Source of the DNA: an uncultured Eubacteriales bacterium
GTDB taxonomy: Bacteria; Bacillota; Clostridia; Oscillospirales; Oscillospiraceae
Direction of reading: 5' to 3'
DNA: 41,209 nucleotides
NCBI GenBank assembly: GCA_900319695.1
Contig: ONPN01000040.1
Span: forward strand, 1 to 41,209
The position numbers and the translations under genes were made by a program. Within the stretch, counting starts at the first letter, position 1, and each line of letters starts with the position of its first letter. This document shows positions 16,758 to 23,795 of the stretch, one piece after another. The notes beneath the pieces were generated by a model. It made no database searches, was not told where the DNA came from, and worked only from the letters and a program-made list of their open reading frames with translations.

Positions 16758-17969
16758 TTACTTGCCCTCCTGGATGTGCTTGATCTCAACGCTCTCCACG
16801 AAGGCCTGGAAGCGGGTGCGCAGCTGGCCGGACGCGGAGTTGATGTATTCCTTCTCGATGGAGCAGACGGGCAGACCAAAATCGCGCTTGAGGATGAAGG
16901 TGTCGATCACGCGCTCGTAGCTCCAGTACTCGCAGAACTTGTTGGAGGCGAGGATCACGCCGTCGGCCTTGTATTCCTTTGCAAGATCCGCCAGTCTCTG
17001 CTTGCGCGCGCGCATCTCGTCCTGGGGCATGAAGCGCGGGCAGTTGGAGGTCTTGAGGTAGTGCTCGGCAATGCATCTCAGCGGGCTCTTGCCCTCCTCG
17101 AGCACGATGGGCACGCGGGACTCCACCGCGCCGTAGCAGAAGCGGTCGCACACAACCAGCGCGCCGCAGCTCTCGATGAGCTTGGTAAAGTCGGGGTCGT
17201 CGTTCTCGGAGCCGGCCAGCACGACCTTGCAGCGGAAATTTTTCTTAAGGTCGGGCTCGCGGGTCTTCATCTCCTCGGCCGTCTCGCGCAGATAGGGCAG
17301 GATCAGGTGCTTGGGACATACGAGGGAGACGAGCTGGATCACATGGAACTCATAGCCCGTGATGGTGGGGTTGTCGAGCTTGCGGTAATCGCCGATCTCG
17401 TTGATGAGGCGGCAGACCTCGTTGTGCTCCTCGACGGTCTTGACGATGGCCTCGTCGGAGACGTCGACGCCGAAATGCTCATGCAGGGGTTCGAGCACAT
17501 GGGCGCGGAGCTGGGTCTCAAAGTGCTGATAGCTGTTCTCGGTGTTTTTGAAGGGAATGTCGGTGAACTCGCAGAAGAAATCGTCGTTGTCGATGATGCG
17601 CATATCCTCCACGGAGTCGAGGTGCTTCTGCTGCAGATGCTCCTGGAAGCGGCAGGTGGCGGTGCAGGTCTCCGTACCCATCTGGGCGTCGAGGAAGTTG
17701 TAGCCGCCCTCGAGCGCGCGCTCAAGCAGGGAGCGGGCATAGTGGCAGACGCGGCCGGAGAGGTAGTAGGTCGCGATGTCGGGGGATGTGCAGCGCGGCG
17801 CTCTCAATCTGACGGAGAAGCAGCCAGGCAGGTCGAGAAGCACTTCAGGCATGAAATAACAGGTGTAGCCGATCGCGCGCAGGCCCTCTTTTTTGCCCTG
17901 CTGTACCAGCTCGTTATTGGCTTCCTGAAGCAGATTCTCAAAGTAGATCAGATGCTTGAGATCTTTCAC
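16758..17969 (-). CDS. 2-hydroxyacyl-CoA dehydratase-type subunit (small)
   Basis: A 403-residue HGD-D family subunit, first gene of the operon. Recognisable family segments are IGYTCYFMPE, QMGTETCTATCR, VVCDRFCYGAVESR and ILASNKFCEYW; the cysteines in the last two are the usual cluster ligands. The start is the GTG at 17967-17969, preceded by TTGGAGGG; the frame extends 21 codons further upstream, but that part is the leader. It forms the heterodimer with the 541-residue subunit encoded one base downstream. Oxygen-sensitive chemistry of this kind implies a strict anaerobe, used for amino-acid or lactate fermentation. Confidence 0.87.
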   Translation of the reverse strand: MKDLKHLIYFENLLQEANNELVQQGKKEGLRAIGYTCYFMPEVLLDLPGCFSVRLRAPRCTSPDIATYYLSGRVCHYARSLLERALEGGYNFLDAQMGTETCTATCRFQEHLQQKHLDSVEDMRIIDNDDFFCEFTDIPFKNTENSYQHFETQLRAHVLEPLHEHFGVDVSDEAIVKTVEEHNEVCRLINEIGDYRKLDNPTITGYEFHVIQLVSLVCPKHLILPYLRETAEEMKTREPDLKKNFRCKVVLAGSENDDPDFTKLIESCGALVVCDRFCYGAVESRVPIVLEEGKSPLRCIAEHYLKTSNCPRFMPQDEMRARKQRLADLAKEYKADGVILASNKFCEYWSYERVIDTFILKRDFGLPVCSIEKEYINSASGQLRTRFQAFVESVEIKHIQEGK

Positions 17970-18052
17970 AAGATAACCCTCCAAATTTGATTTGCTTTTT
18001 CCGTTATATAGCTGGGTGCAAGCGGACGCCATGCGCCCATACTTATGCTTTT

Positions 18053-18081
18053 ATTTTAACAAAGCGCCTGTGGAATGTCAA
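18053..18081 (-). promoter_or_regulatory. Promoter of the dehydratase operon
   Basis: On the minus strand a perfect TTGACA (plus 18076-18081), a 17-base spacer and TAAAAT (plus 18053-18058) give a leader of about 75 bases. A second TTGACA lies about 16 bases further upstream. This is one of the strongest promoters in the window and implies high basal expression. Confidence 0.85.
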
Positions 18082-18235
18082 TTCGTTATTTGTCAAAACT
18101 GCGAGAATCGTGTTATATGAGGCGCGCCATTTTGTACATTATAGATAAGAATGTAAGGATATTTATTTGAATTGGGCCATACAATTTTCTGCCAAATTTA
18201 TGCAGGTATCAGTTCCTTGATTGACCCTGAAAAAA

Positions 18236-18316
18236 ATCATCCCGCGCGCCGGTGAAGGAGCTTTTGTTCCCCGGATATGCAGAGGAAAAGCTCCTTCGCT
18301 GGCGCTCAGGATGACA
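18236..18316. repeat. Palindromic intergenic repeat
   Basis: Perfect 12-bp arms GAAGGAGCTTTT (18254-18265) and AAAAGCTCCTTC (18287-18298), with further outer pairing of TCATCC and GGATGA. Sequences of the form CTCCTTCGCTGGCGCTCAGGATGAC are dispersed repeats in this bacterial group. It lies just downstream of the alaX-like stop codon and may also act as its terminator. The 17970-18325 gap holds this repeat and the dehydratase promoter; nothing else was seen. Confidence 0.7.
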
Positions 18317-18325
18317 GAACATATA

Positions 18326-19498
18326 TTACAGCTTCAGCACTCTCAGCGCGGACTCGATCACATTCCGGCTTGCCCTCGCGCTGCCCTGGATCATCTCGGG
18401 CGCGCCGCCGCCCCGGCCGTCGATGGCGGCGTTGATCGCCTTTGAGGCCGCGCGCAGATTCACATGGCGGCTGCCGATCACATAGCGCCAGCCCGCCCCG
18501 TCGCTTCCGCAGAAGACTGCCGCGAGGCCGCCCGCTTTCGGAGTCAGGAGATTGACCAGCTCCCGCTGCGCGATCTCGCCCAGCACGTCGCTGAACACAA
18601 GGAGATTGCCGTTCGTCTCCGCCTCCGCGTCGGCCATATAGCGGATGAGGGCGAGGGAGAGGGCGTCGCAGCGCTCCTTCATGCTCTGCTGCTCGCGCAG
18701 GACGCGGCACACAGCCTCGCCCACCTCTCCCCTTTTGGCGCTCAGGGCGCGGGAGATTTCGGTCACGCTGTCCTGCCGCGCGCGGTAGTCGTCCAGCGCG
18801 TCCATGCCGCACACGACGCTCACGCGCACGCCGCCCCGGTGCCGCTGGGCGTCGAGGATTTTGATGACGCCGACCTCGCCGGTGCGCGCCACATGCGGGG
18901 CGCAGCAGGCGCAGCGGTCCACACCGGGGATTTCCACGATGCGCACGTTCTCCGTCAGCTCCAGCTTGCTGCGGTACGCGAGGGTTTTGAGCTCCTCCGC
19001 GTTGGGGAACCAGATATGCAGCGGGAGGTTTGCGCGCACGACCTCATTGGCCCGGGTCTCAAGCTGGATCAGCTGCTCCCAGCTGAGCTCGCCCGAAAAG
19101 TCGATGATCATGCACTCGGCCCCCATGTGAAAGCCCACGTTGTCGTAGCCGTAGGCCGCGTGGGTCAGGCCGGAGAGGATATGTTCGCCCGAGTGGTTCT
19201 GCATTCTTCTCATGCGCTGCTCGGCGTCGACGCGGCCATTCACGCGCTCGCCCGCGCTCAGCGGCGCGTCGGTATAGTGGCGTATCTCCCCGCCCCGCTC
19301 GTGTACGTCCAGAACGCGGGCAGTTCCGAGCGTCCCGGTGTCGGCGAGCTGTCCGCCGCCCTCCGGGAAGAAGGCCGTCCGGTCGAGTACGACGCTGTAC
19401 CCCTTCTTCTCCTCGCGGCAGTCGAGCACGACGGCGTCAAATGTAAACAGGTGGCTGTCCTGATAATAGAGCTTTTCGGTCATATCATGGCTGATCAT
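18326..19498 (-). CDS. AlaX-type alanyl-tRNA editing protein with DHHA1 domain
   Basis: A 390-residue free-standing homologue of the editing and C-terminal parts of alanyl-tRNA synthetase. It hydrolyses mischarged Ser- or Gly-tRNA(Ala). The N-terminal barrel has FFPEGGGQ, and the zinc motifs are HSGEH (His102, His106) and CCAPH (Cys198, His202). The C-terminal DHHA1 part has DGRGGGAPEMIQG. This is the long (AlaX-L) form. Upstream GGAAGGAG supports the ATG at 19498; a second in-frame ATG five codons later is possible. It is the last gene of a five-gene minus-strand cluster, 18 bases after a small secreted or membrane protein. Confidence 0.92.
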   Translation of the reverse strand: MISHDMTEKLYYQDSHLFTFDAVVLDCREEKKGYSVVLDRTAFFPEGGGQLADTGTLGTARVLDVHERGGEIRHYTDAPLSAGERVNGRVDAEQRMRRMQNHSGEHILSGLTHAAYGYDNVGFHMGAECMIIDFSGELSWEQLIQLETRANEVVRANLPLHIWFPNAEELKTLAYRSKLELTENVRIVEIPGVDRCACCAPHVARTGEVGVIKILDAQRHRGGVRVSVVCGMDALDDYRARQDSVTEISRALSAKRGEVGEAVCRVLREQQSMKERCDALSLALIRYMADAEAETNGNLLVFSDVLGEIAQRELVNLLTPKAGGLAAVFCGSDGAGWRYVIGSRHVNLRAASKAINAAIDGRGGGAPEMIQGSARASRNVIESALRVLKL

Positions 19499-19516
19499 GG
19501 CGTTGTCTCCTTCCTT

Positions 19517-19990
19517 TTAGCGTTGCTCGGTCACGTCTATGACCAGGCGGTCGTCAAGCAGGCTGAGCTTCGCGTTTTTAAACGGTGGACCGAGATCGCT
19601 CCCGATCTCGCAGCCGTCGTCGGTCTCCTGGACACGGAAGCCCCTCAGATCCTCATAGGCCGTCCGGTAGACCTCCTCCGCGTCCTCCCAGATCGTCGCG
19701 CGAATCCACCAGACCCGGCCCCGGGAAAAATAAAAATCCATCGAAGCTCTCTTGCCGAAGAGCTCCACATCGTTATAGGTATAAATGCGCTGTCTGTCCG
19801 CGCGGCTTTGATAGCGCTCATCCGGCAGACCAAAGCGCAGCAGCACCATGGAGGTCGGCGCCCGGGTTTCGACCGTGTTGCCGACAAGCCCGCAGCAATC
19901 CTTCCCGGTATAGCGAAAGCTCAACGCCACTTGAAGCAGCAGGGCAACGGCGATCAGTGCGGGGACAAGGAGCTTCTTCTTTCGCAGCAT
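19517..19990 (-). CDS. Uncharacterised single-pass membrane protein
   Basis: A 157-residue protein with a basic N-terminus and one hydrophobic segment (about 8-24), then a soluble extracytoplasmic domain rich in charged and aromatic residues (YTYNDVELFGK, MDFYFSRGRVWWIRATIW). The pattern of short strands suggests a small beta domain. There is no lipobox. I recognise no family. It follows the four-helix membrane gene by 44 bases and precedes alaX by 18, so it is probably cotranscribed. Confidence 0.65.
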   Translation of the reverse strand: MLRKKKLLVPALIAVALLLQVALSFRYTGKDCCGLVGNTVETRAPTSMVLLRFGLPDERYQSRADRQRIYTYNDVELFGKRASMDFYFSRGRVWWIRATIWEDAEEVYRTAYEDLRGFRVQETDDGCEIGSDLGPPFKNAKLSLLDDRLVIDVTEQR

Positions 19991-20034
19991 TTTTCTTTCT
20001 CTCCTGTGTGGGCTTAATCTTAGTCAGCAATATT

Positions 20035-20415
20035 TTATTTACGTGATTCTTGCCTGTCGCGTTTGTGTATCGCGATTGCGCGGGCAATGATGTGGCCTGC
20101 GGAAAGAATGGCAATCAAAGCAGCCCCGGCCAGCGCCAGTAACGCCCCGACCACCAGGGTCATACCGTCGTCACTGACGTGGGTATAGTATAGCCGCGTG
20201 CCGATCATGCTCCCCGCATAGTATGCGAACGCCAGGTTAGCGCAGAGCAGGACTTCCGTGAGCAGTCCCGCCGACTGTTTGAAATACCAATAGAGCAGCA
20301 GCGGAGCAAGCGTAAAAAGCAGAAGCAAATCAAGCGGTCCTCCGAGGCGGAACAGCAGCACGTCAAGCAGGATCACACTGTACGCTGCCAGGAACATGAG
20401 CACTGTCTTTTTCAT
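20035..20415 (-). CDS. Small integral membrane protein (about four helices)
   Basis: A 126-residue, very hydrophobic protein with helices at about 4-20, 27-45, 50-72 and 85-112 and a basic C-terminal tail (HKRDRQESRK), which would lie in the cytoplasm. AAAGGA lies just upstream of the ATG. I recognise no family. It sits in the middle of the minus-strand cluster between two uncharacterised genes. Confidence 0.65.
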   Translation of the reverse strand: MKKTVLMFLAAYSVILLDVLLFRLGGPLDLLLLFTLAPLLLYWYFKQSAGLLTEVLLCANLAFAYYAGSMIGTRLYYTHVSDDGMTLVVGALLALAGAALIAILSAGHIIARAIAIHKRDRQESRK

Positions 20416-20447
20416 TTCTTATCCTTTTTTCGATTCTTCATTTTTCT

Positions 20448-20852
20448 CTAATAAGCAATTGACCGCCAGCGGAGGGACTTGGCGCAGATGCTTGTCCCAC
20501 GGTAGTCGTCGAAATTTTTCGGGCCAATGTCGCCGCAGTCACACCAGCAGATGAGTCTATCCCGAAGGAACAGGGCGGCATCCAAAATCTCGCTGGTGTA
20601 AGCCGGATCAGTCGGGTAAAGCCGCAGTTCCTGCAAGCCTGAAAACTCCAATTCCAGCGCGGGCAGCGCCTCGTCCTGCCGCTGGATCAGCGCACGCAGG
20701 CAGGCTATATCATCCACGGGATGCATGTTCAAATCTTCGTCCACATGTGCGCCGCTGACATAGGAAAGCTCTTTCAGCACGCTGTCGTGGAAGCCATTCA
20801 CCAGCCGCATAAAGGACGCAAGATCTTCCCCGGTTTTCAGTTCAGTCCACAT
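20448..20852 (-). CDS. Conserved hypothetical soluble protein
   Basis: A 134-residue protein starting MWTELKTGEDLASFM, with conserved-looking segments FHDSVLKELSYVSGAHVDEDL and CAKSLRWRS near the end. Proteins with this FHDS...YVSGA pattern are widespread, uncharacterised proteins in Firmicutes; I know of no assigned function. The start at 20852 has AAGGGA seven bases upstream; in-frame ATGs at 20876 and 20915 are possible but have weaker sites, and the latter overlaps the upstream gene. It is the second gene of the minus-strand cluster. Confidence 0.65.
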   Translation of the reverse strand: MWTELKTGEDLASFMRLVNGFHDSVLKELSYVSGAHVDEDLNMHPVDDIACLRALIQRQDEALPALELEFSGLQELRLYPTDPAYTSEILDAALFLRDRLICWCDCGDIGPKNFDDYRGTSICAKSLRWRSIAY

Positions 20853-20881
20853 GTTATTTCCCTTGCTTCTCTCCATATTTC

Positions 20882-21550
20882 TCACATCCGTACACTTTTC
20901 AAAAACTGTGCGCACTCCTTCGTGTTGGCTTTAAGTTTGTCCGTCGCGCGGTGGCGGTCCAATATGCCCTGAATGCGACTGACAAAGCCCGGTCTTGCCA
21001 TAGTCATGGCTTCGTCGTATGCTTTTTTCGCTTTCTTGCCGTCTCCATCATGGAGGGCAATCACGAGCTCCGCGACCGCAAGGCGAAAGGCGCAATTGAC
21101 AAAGGCGGCGTGGAAATCGTCGATTTTCCGAAAGCTGTCGTAATAGGCCCGCAGCTTGTCAGAATATTGAAAGCTGTCCATATGCAGCAGCGTCCACAGC
21201 AAATCACCGGAAAGAGTTTTGCGGTACGCAGTCTGCTCCTCTCCAAGCGCGTCATCCGCCATCAGATACGCATTATGAGCGGCCTGCCATTTCCCGCTGC
21301 GTTCATAGAGCTGCCCGATCATATAGTAGGACATATAGGTGGAATACCAGCTGTCGGGATATTGCTCCAGTCCCCACCGGATCAGGGAAACAGCTTCCTC
21401 TGTTCTGTGCGGGGGAAACGCAGCGGCAGCACTCCAGCAGTGCTGACGGCGGCCCCCATTACTGCACACCCGCCGCAAAAGCTTCTCATATTCCTTCAGA
21501 TCTTCTTCTGTAATACCGGTCTGAATAACAAACTCTTCGATTTTTGTCAT
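20882..21550 (-). CDS. Uncharacterised helical protein, possibly TPR-like
   Basis: A 222-residue, mostly helical protein. Segments such as YSTYMSYYMIGQLYERSGKWQAAHN read like a tetratricopeptide pair, and the rest could form a short solenoid. Functional residues are not apparent. It is the first gene of the minus-strand cluster and is divergent from the toxin-antitoxin operon. GAGGAACAGGA precedes the ATG. It could be a scaffold protein, but this is inference. Confidence 0.6.
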   Translation of the reverse strand: MTKIEEFVIQTGITEEDLKEYEKLLRRVCSNGGRRQHCWSAAAAFPPHRTEEAVSLIRWGLEQYPDSWYSTYMSYYMIGQLYERSGKWQAAHNAYLMADDALGEEQTAYRKTLSGDLLWTLLHMDSFQYSDKLRAYYDSFRKIDDFHAAFVNCAFRLAVAELVIALHDGDGKKAKKAYDEAMTMARPGFVSRIQGILDRHRATDKLKANTKECAQFLKSVRM

Positions 21551-21625
21551 GTCCTGTTCCTCACTGTCAGTCGGCGTAATACGCGAAACCAGCTCTCCGG
21601 CAAAGATTTACATATGGTCAATGCA

Positions 21626-21674
21626 GCACATTGTGCCACATTTGATTGACTTCAAGTCATCATCGGCGTATAAT
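21626..21674 (+). promoter_or_regulatory. Toxin-antitoxin promoter and operators
   Basis: TTGACT (21646-21651), a 17-base spacer and TATAAT (21669-21674) form a strong promoter. A 13-bp palindrome, TGACTTCAAGTCA (21647-21659), overlaps the -35 box, and an 11-bp palindrome, GCACATTGTGC (21626-21636), lies just upstream. This fits autoregulation by the antitoxin or the toxin-antitoxin complex. Confidence 0.78.
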
Positions 21675-21701
21675 AAGACACACAGGATCGGAGGGATTGA
21701 G

Positions 21702-22007
21702 ATGCCCAATATTTTAAACGCGCCGAAGACCGACACCTATCATTTTCGGATCAATCCGGAGGTTCGCCGCGATGTGGAAGCCCTGTATGCCCGCAACGGG
21801 TTGAGCTTTACGCAGGCGATCAATATCTTCATTCAACAGTCGCTGAACGCGGGCGGCTTCCCATTTCCTGTCACGGAGGAAAACGCCGAGTACGCCAGAG
21901 CCAAGGCACTGGAACGTCTGACGCGTGAGTTGGAGGCAGGGAAAAGCTCCGGTGAGCCGGTGGAGGAAGCGGAAGTCTACCGCCTACTTGGGGTAGAACC
22001 CGGATGA
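21702..22007 (+). CDS. RelB/DinJ-family antitoxin
   Basis: A 101-residue protein. The N-terminal half is a ribbon-helix-helix DNA-binding domain (FRINPEVRRDVEALY, LSFTQAINIFIQQSL). The C-terminal half is a charged, probably flexible toxin-binding segment. It should neutralise the RelE-type toxin encoded by the next gene and repress the shared promoter. A GGAGGGA site lies upstream of the ATG at 21702. The stop codon overlaps the toxin start by four bases. Confidence 0.9.
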   Translation: MPNILNAPKTDTYHFRINPEVRRDVEALYARNGLSFTQAINIFIQQSLNAGGFPFPVTEENAEYARAKALERLTRELEAGKSSGEPVEEAEVYRLLGVEPG

Positions 22008-22318
22008 GAATCGTATACCGTCCAGCGGCTATCTCCGACCTGCGCTCGACAAGCGACTATATTGCCTGTACGCTGCAGAATCCGAAGGCCGCCCAAAAGC
22101 TGCGGGAACAAATTTTGCGCGGCGTCTCGCGCCTGCGGGAAAATCCTTTCATGGGCGTATCTCTGCGCGGCAGGCTCGACGGATTTTACGGTGCCATGCG
22201 CGTTCTGATCGTCGGCAAGCAGCTTGTTTTTTATGAGGTACAGGACGAGACCGTTGAGATCATCCGTATCCTTGACGGAAGGACGGACTATCTCAGCCGT
22301 CTTTTTGAGGAAATCTGA
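22004..22318 (+). CDS. RelE/ParE-superfamily toxin
   Basis: A 104-residue protein with the RelE/ParE fold: MRIVYRPAAISDLRSTSDYI at the start, a helix pair, ENPFMGVSLRG, and C-terminal strands ending in VEIIRILDGRTDY. The pattern is closest to the ParE/RelE group annotated as plasmid-stabilisation toxins; whether it cleaves mRNA on the ribosome or inhibits gyrase cannot be told from sequence. It overlaps the antitoxin gene (ATGA) and is followed directly by a terminator, making a self-contained module. Confidence 0.9.
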   Translation: MRIVYRPAAISDLRSTSDYIACTLQNPKAAQKLREQILRGVSRLRENPFMGVSLRGRLDGFYGAMRVLIVGKQLVFYEVQDETVEIIRILDGRTDYLSRLFEEI

Positions 22319-22327
22319 TTTACAGCG

Positions 22328-22352
22328 GAGCCGGGCAACCGGCTCTGTTTTT
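22328..22352 (+). terminator. Terminator of the toxin-antitoxin operon
   Basis: GAGCCGG (22328-22334) pairs with CCGGCTC (22339-22345) across GCAA and is followed by TGTTTTTT. It lies between convergent genes and may also serve the gene on the other strand. Confidence 0.85.
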
Positions 22353-23689
22353 TACTTCACCCTCAGTCTTCTGAAACTGTAAATCTCCGCCGGGCAGGGG
22401 GCGGTTGGGTCGGTGAGGGCCCAGTCGATGACGCCCATGCCCATGGCGTCGTAGGTGATGAGCTCGTGGTCGTCCCGCAAACAGCCGACGAGCATGACCC
22501 AGTTGCCGGTCTCCACCAGCAGGCGCACGGGATCGTAGTCCATATCCTCCCAGACAGGCTGGAAGAGATAGAACTGCGCGCCGGTCTTCGCAAGCTCCTC
22601 GCACTGGGCCCGGCGCGGGACAAGGTCCGACTCGTTCCAGGCGTTGCCCGCGTCCAGGGACAGGACGGCGGAGACCTGGAGCGCGGACTTCATCGCGACA
22701 CGCGGGCACTGGAGCGCGGGATAGGCCCCGAGGCTTGAGCCCGCAACCACGAGCGTCTCCGGGAAAAGGCCGCAGTCCGCCGCCGCCGCGTCGAGAAGAC
22801 GCAGGGCGCGCTCACAGCTTGCGTCCATGTCCGGCACATGGTTGCGCCGCAGGAAGATCGCCAGGGTGTTCGGGGCGGGGTTTGCCATGTAGCCGAAGAG
22901 GAAATCGAGGTTGATCTCCTCGTCCCGCCCGCCGGGAAAATAGAGGAAGAAGCGCGTGTCCTTATTCGGCTTTTCCGGAAAGAGGATGTAGGCGTCGTCG
23001 CTTATGTAGACGTCCGCGTCCCTGAGCTTGTCCGAGCGTCGGGACGGGTCGTTGAGCTTTACGCGGCTCTTGTCCGCAAGCTGTGAAAGCGCCCGCTCCG
23101 CCCGTACCAGGAGCTTTGCCGAATCTTTATAGTCGGTGAGATTCTTCCACAGCTCGCAGGCCTCCGCGAGCCGGAAATCGCGGGCCAGCTCCTTCGCCTC
23201 GTCGTACAGGGCCGGGGTCAGGGCGGCGAGCTGTTCCGCGCAGCCGGGGTAATCGCCGAGGGTAAGATAGAGCTCCCGCGCGGCAAGGGTTTCGCCCTTT
23301 TCGGCAAGCGCATTGGCTCGTAAATAATCGCAGTCGCGCAGCAGAGCGTCGCTCTCCCCGTAAGGGCCGAGGGCGTTGAGGATCGCCTCCGCCGCCTCGA
23401 AATTGCCCGCGCGGACAAGGCCCTCGGCCTCATGGTAGAGCGACGCGCGGTAGCCCTCCACACAGGCTTGCGCGCCTTCTTCGTCCTCAAGCTCCAGATA
23501 GATCGCGTGCGCCGCCTTAAACTGTCCGGTCGCGAAAAGCCGATCCGCCTCCTGTGCGCGCTCATAGCGCTGGTACAGGCGCAGCCCAAGCACCGTGCCG
23601 AACATGATCAGCACGCCCGCCGCCATAATGATCCAGCCTCTCGCTCTCAGCTTTGTCACTTCCTCTCGTGATAATCCACAGTGAATCAT
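22352..23689 (-). CDS. Membrane-anchored TPR protein fused to an alpha/beta-hydrolase-like domain
   Basis: A 445-residue protein with a short cytoplasmic start, one membrane helix (about 19-38), and about five degenerate tetratricopeptide repeats of the form ADRLFATGQFKAAHAIYLEL (40-200). A C-terminal ~230-residue domain follows that reads as an alpha/beta hydrolase. It has FFLYFPGGRDEE near its start, nucleophile-elbow GSSLGAY, and a possible catalytic His in DDHELI. Such hydrolase domains are usually esterases, but the substrate is unknown. The start at 23689 directly abuts a long inverted repeat that supplies GAGGGG as a weak ribosome binding site; a GTG 10 codons later has GAGAGGAA but is too close to it. 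Confidence 0.68.
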   Translation of the reverse strand: MIHCGLSREEVTKLRARGWIIMAAGVLIMFGTVLGLRLYQRYERAQEADRLFATGQFKAAHAIYLELEDEEGAQACVEGYRASLYHEAEGLVRAGNFEAAEAILNALGPYGESDALLRDCDYLRANALAEKGETLAARELYLTLGDYPGCAEQLAALTPALYDEAKELARDFRLAEACELWKNLTDYKDSAKLLVRAERALSQLADKSRVKLNDPSRRSDKLRDADVYISDDAYILFPEKPNKDTRFFLYFPGGRDEEINLDFLFGYMANPAPNTLAIFLRRNHVPDMDASCERALRLLDAAAADCGLFPETLVVAGSSLGAYPALQCPRVAMKSALQVSAVLSLDAGNAWNESDLVPRRAQCEELAKTGAQFYLFQPVWEDMDYDPVRLLVETGNWVMLVGCLRDDHELITYDAMGMGVIDWALTDPTAPCPAEIYSFRRLRVK

Positions 23690-23763
23690 AGGGGTCGATC
23701 CCCTCATCGTCCCGCCGTACCCTTAAGACAGGGCGGCGGGCCGATGAGGGCATCGGCCCCTAC
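23689..23763. repeat. Long inverted repeat (about 34-bp arms)
   Basis: The left arm begins TAGGGGTCGATCCCCTCATC (23689 onward) and the right arm ends with its near complement GATGAGGGCATCGGCCCCTA (to 23762). The arms differ at only a few positions, with a short AAGAC-type loop. The unit resembles dispersed repeats of Clostridia with GGGGCCGATGCCC ends. It touches the start codon of the TPR/hydrolase gene, so the message begins with a strong hairpin. Confidence 0.75.
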
Positions 23764-23795
23764 GGTTTCTCTATTGTCCCGCCGGGGGGACAAAC

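Noticed and set aside
14975-16783. 602-codon plus-strand open frame opposite the dehydratase subunit
   Set aside because: It is antisense to a clear conserved gene, has a Val/Gly/His-rich composition produced by the high-GC third positions of the real gene, and no ribosome binding site.
18464-20017. 517-codon plus-strand open frame opposite alaX and its upstream neighbour
   Set aside because: It crosses two well-supported genes on the other strand, including their intergenic ribosome binding site, and its composition is that of an antisense shadow.
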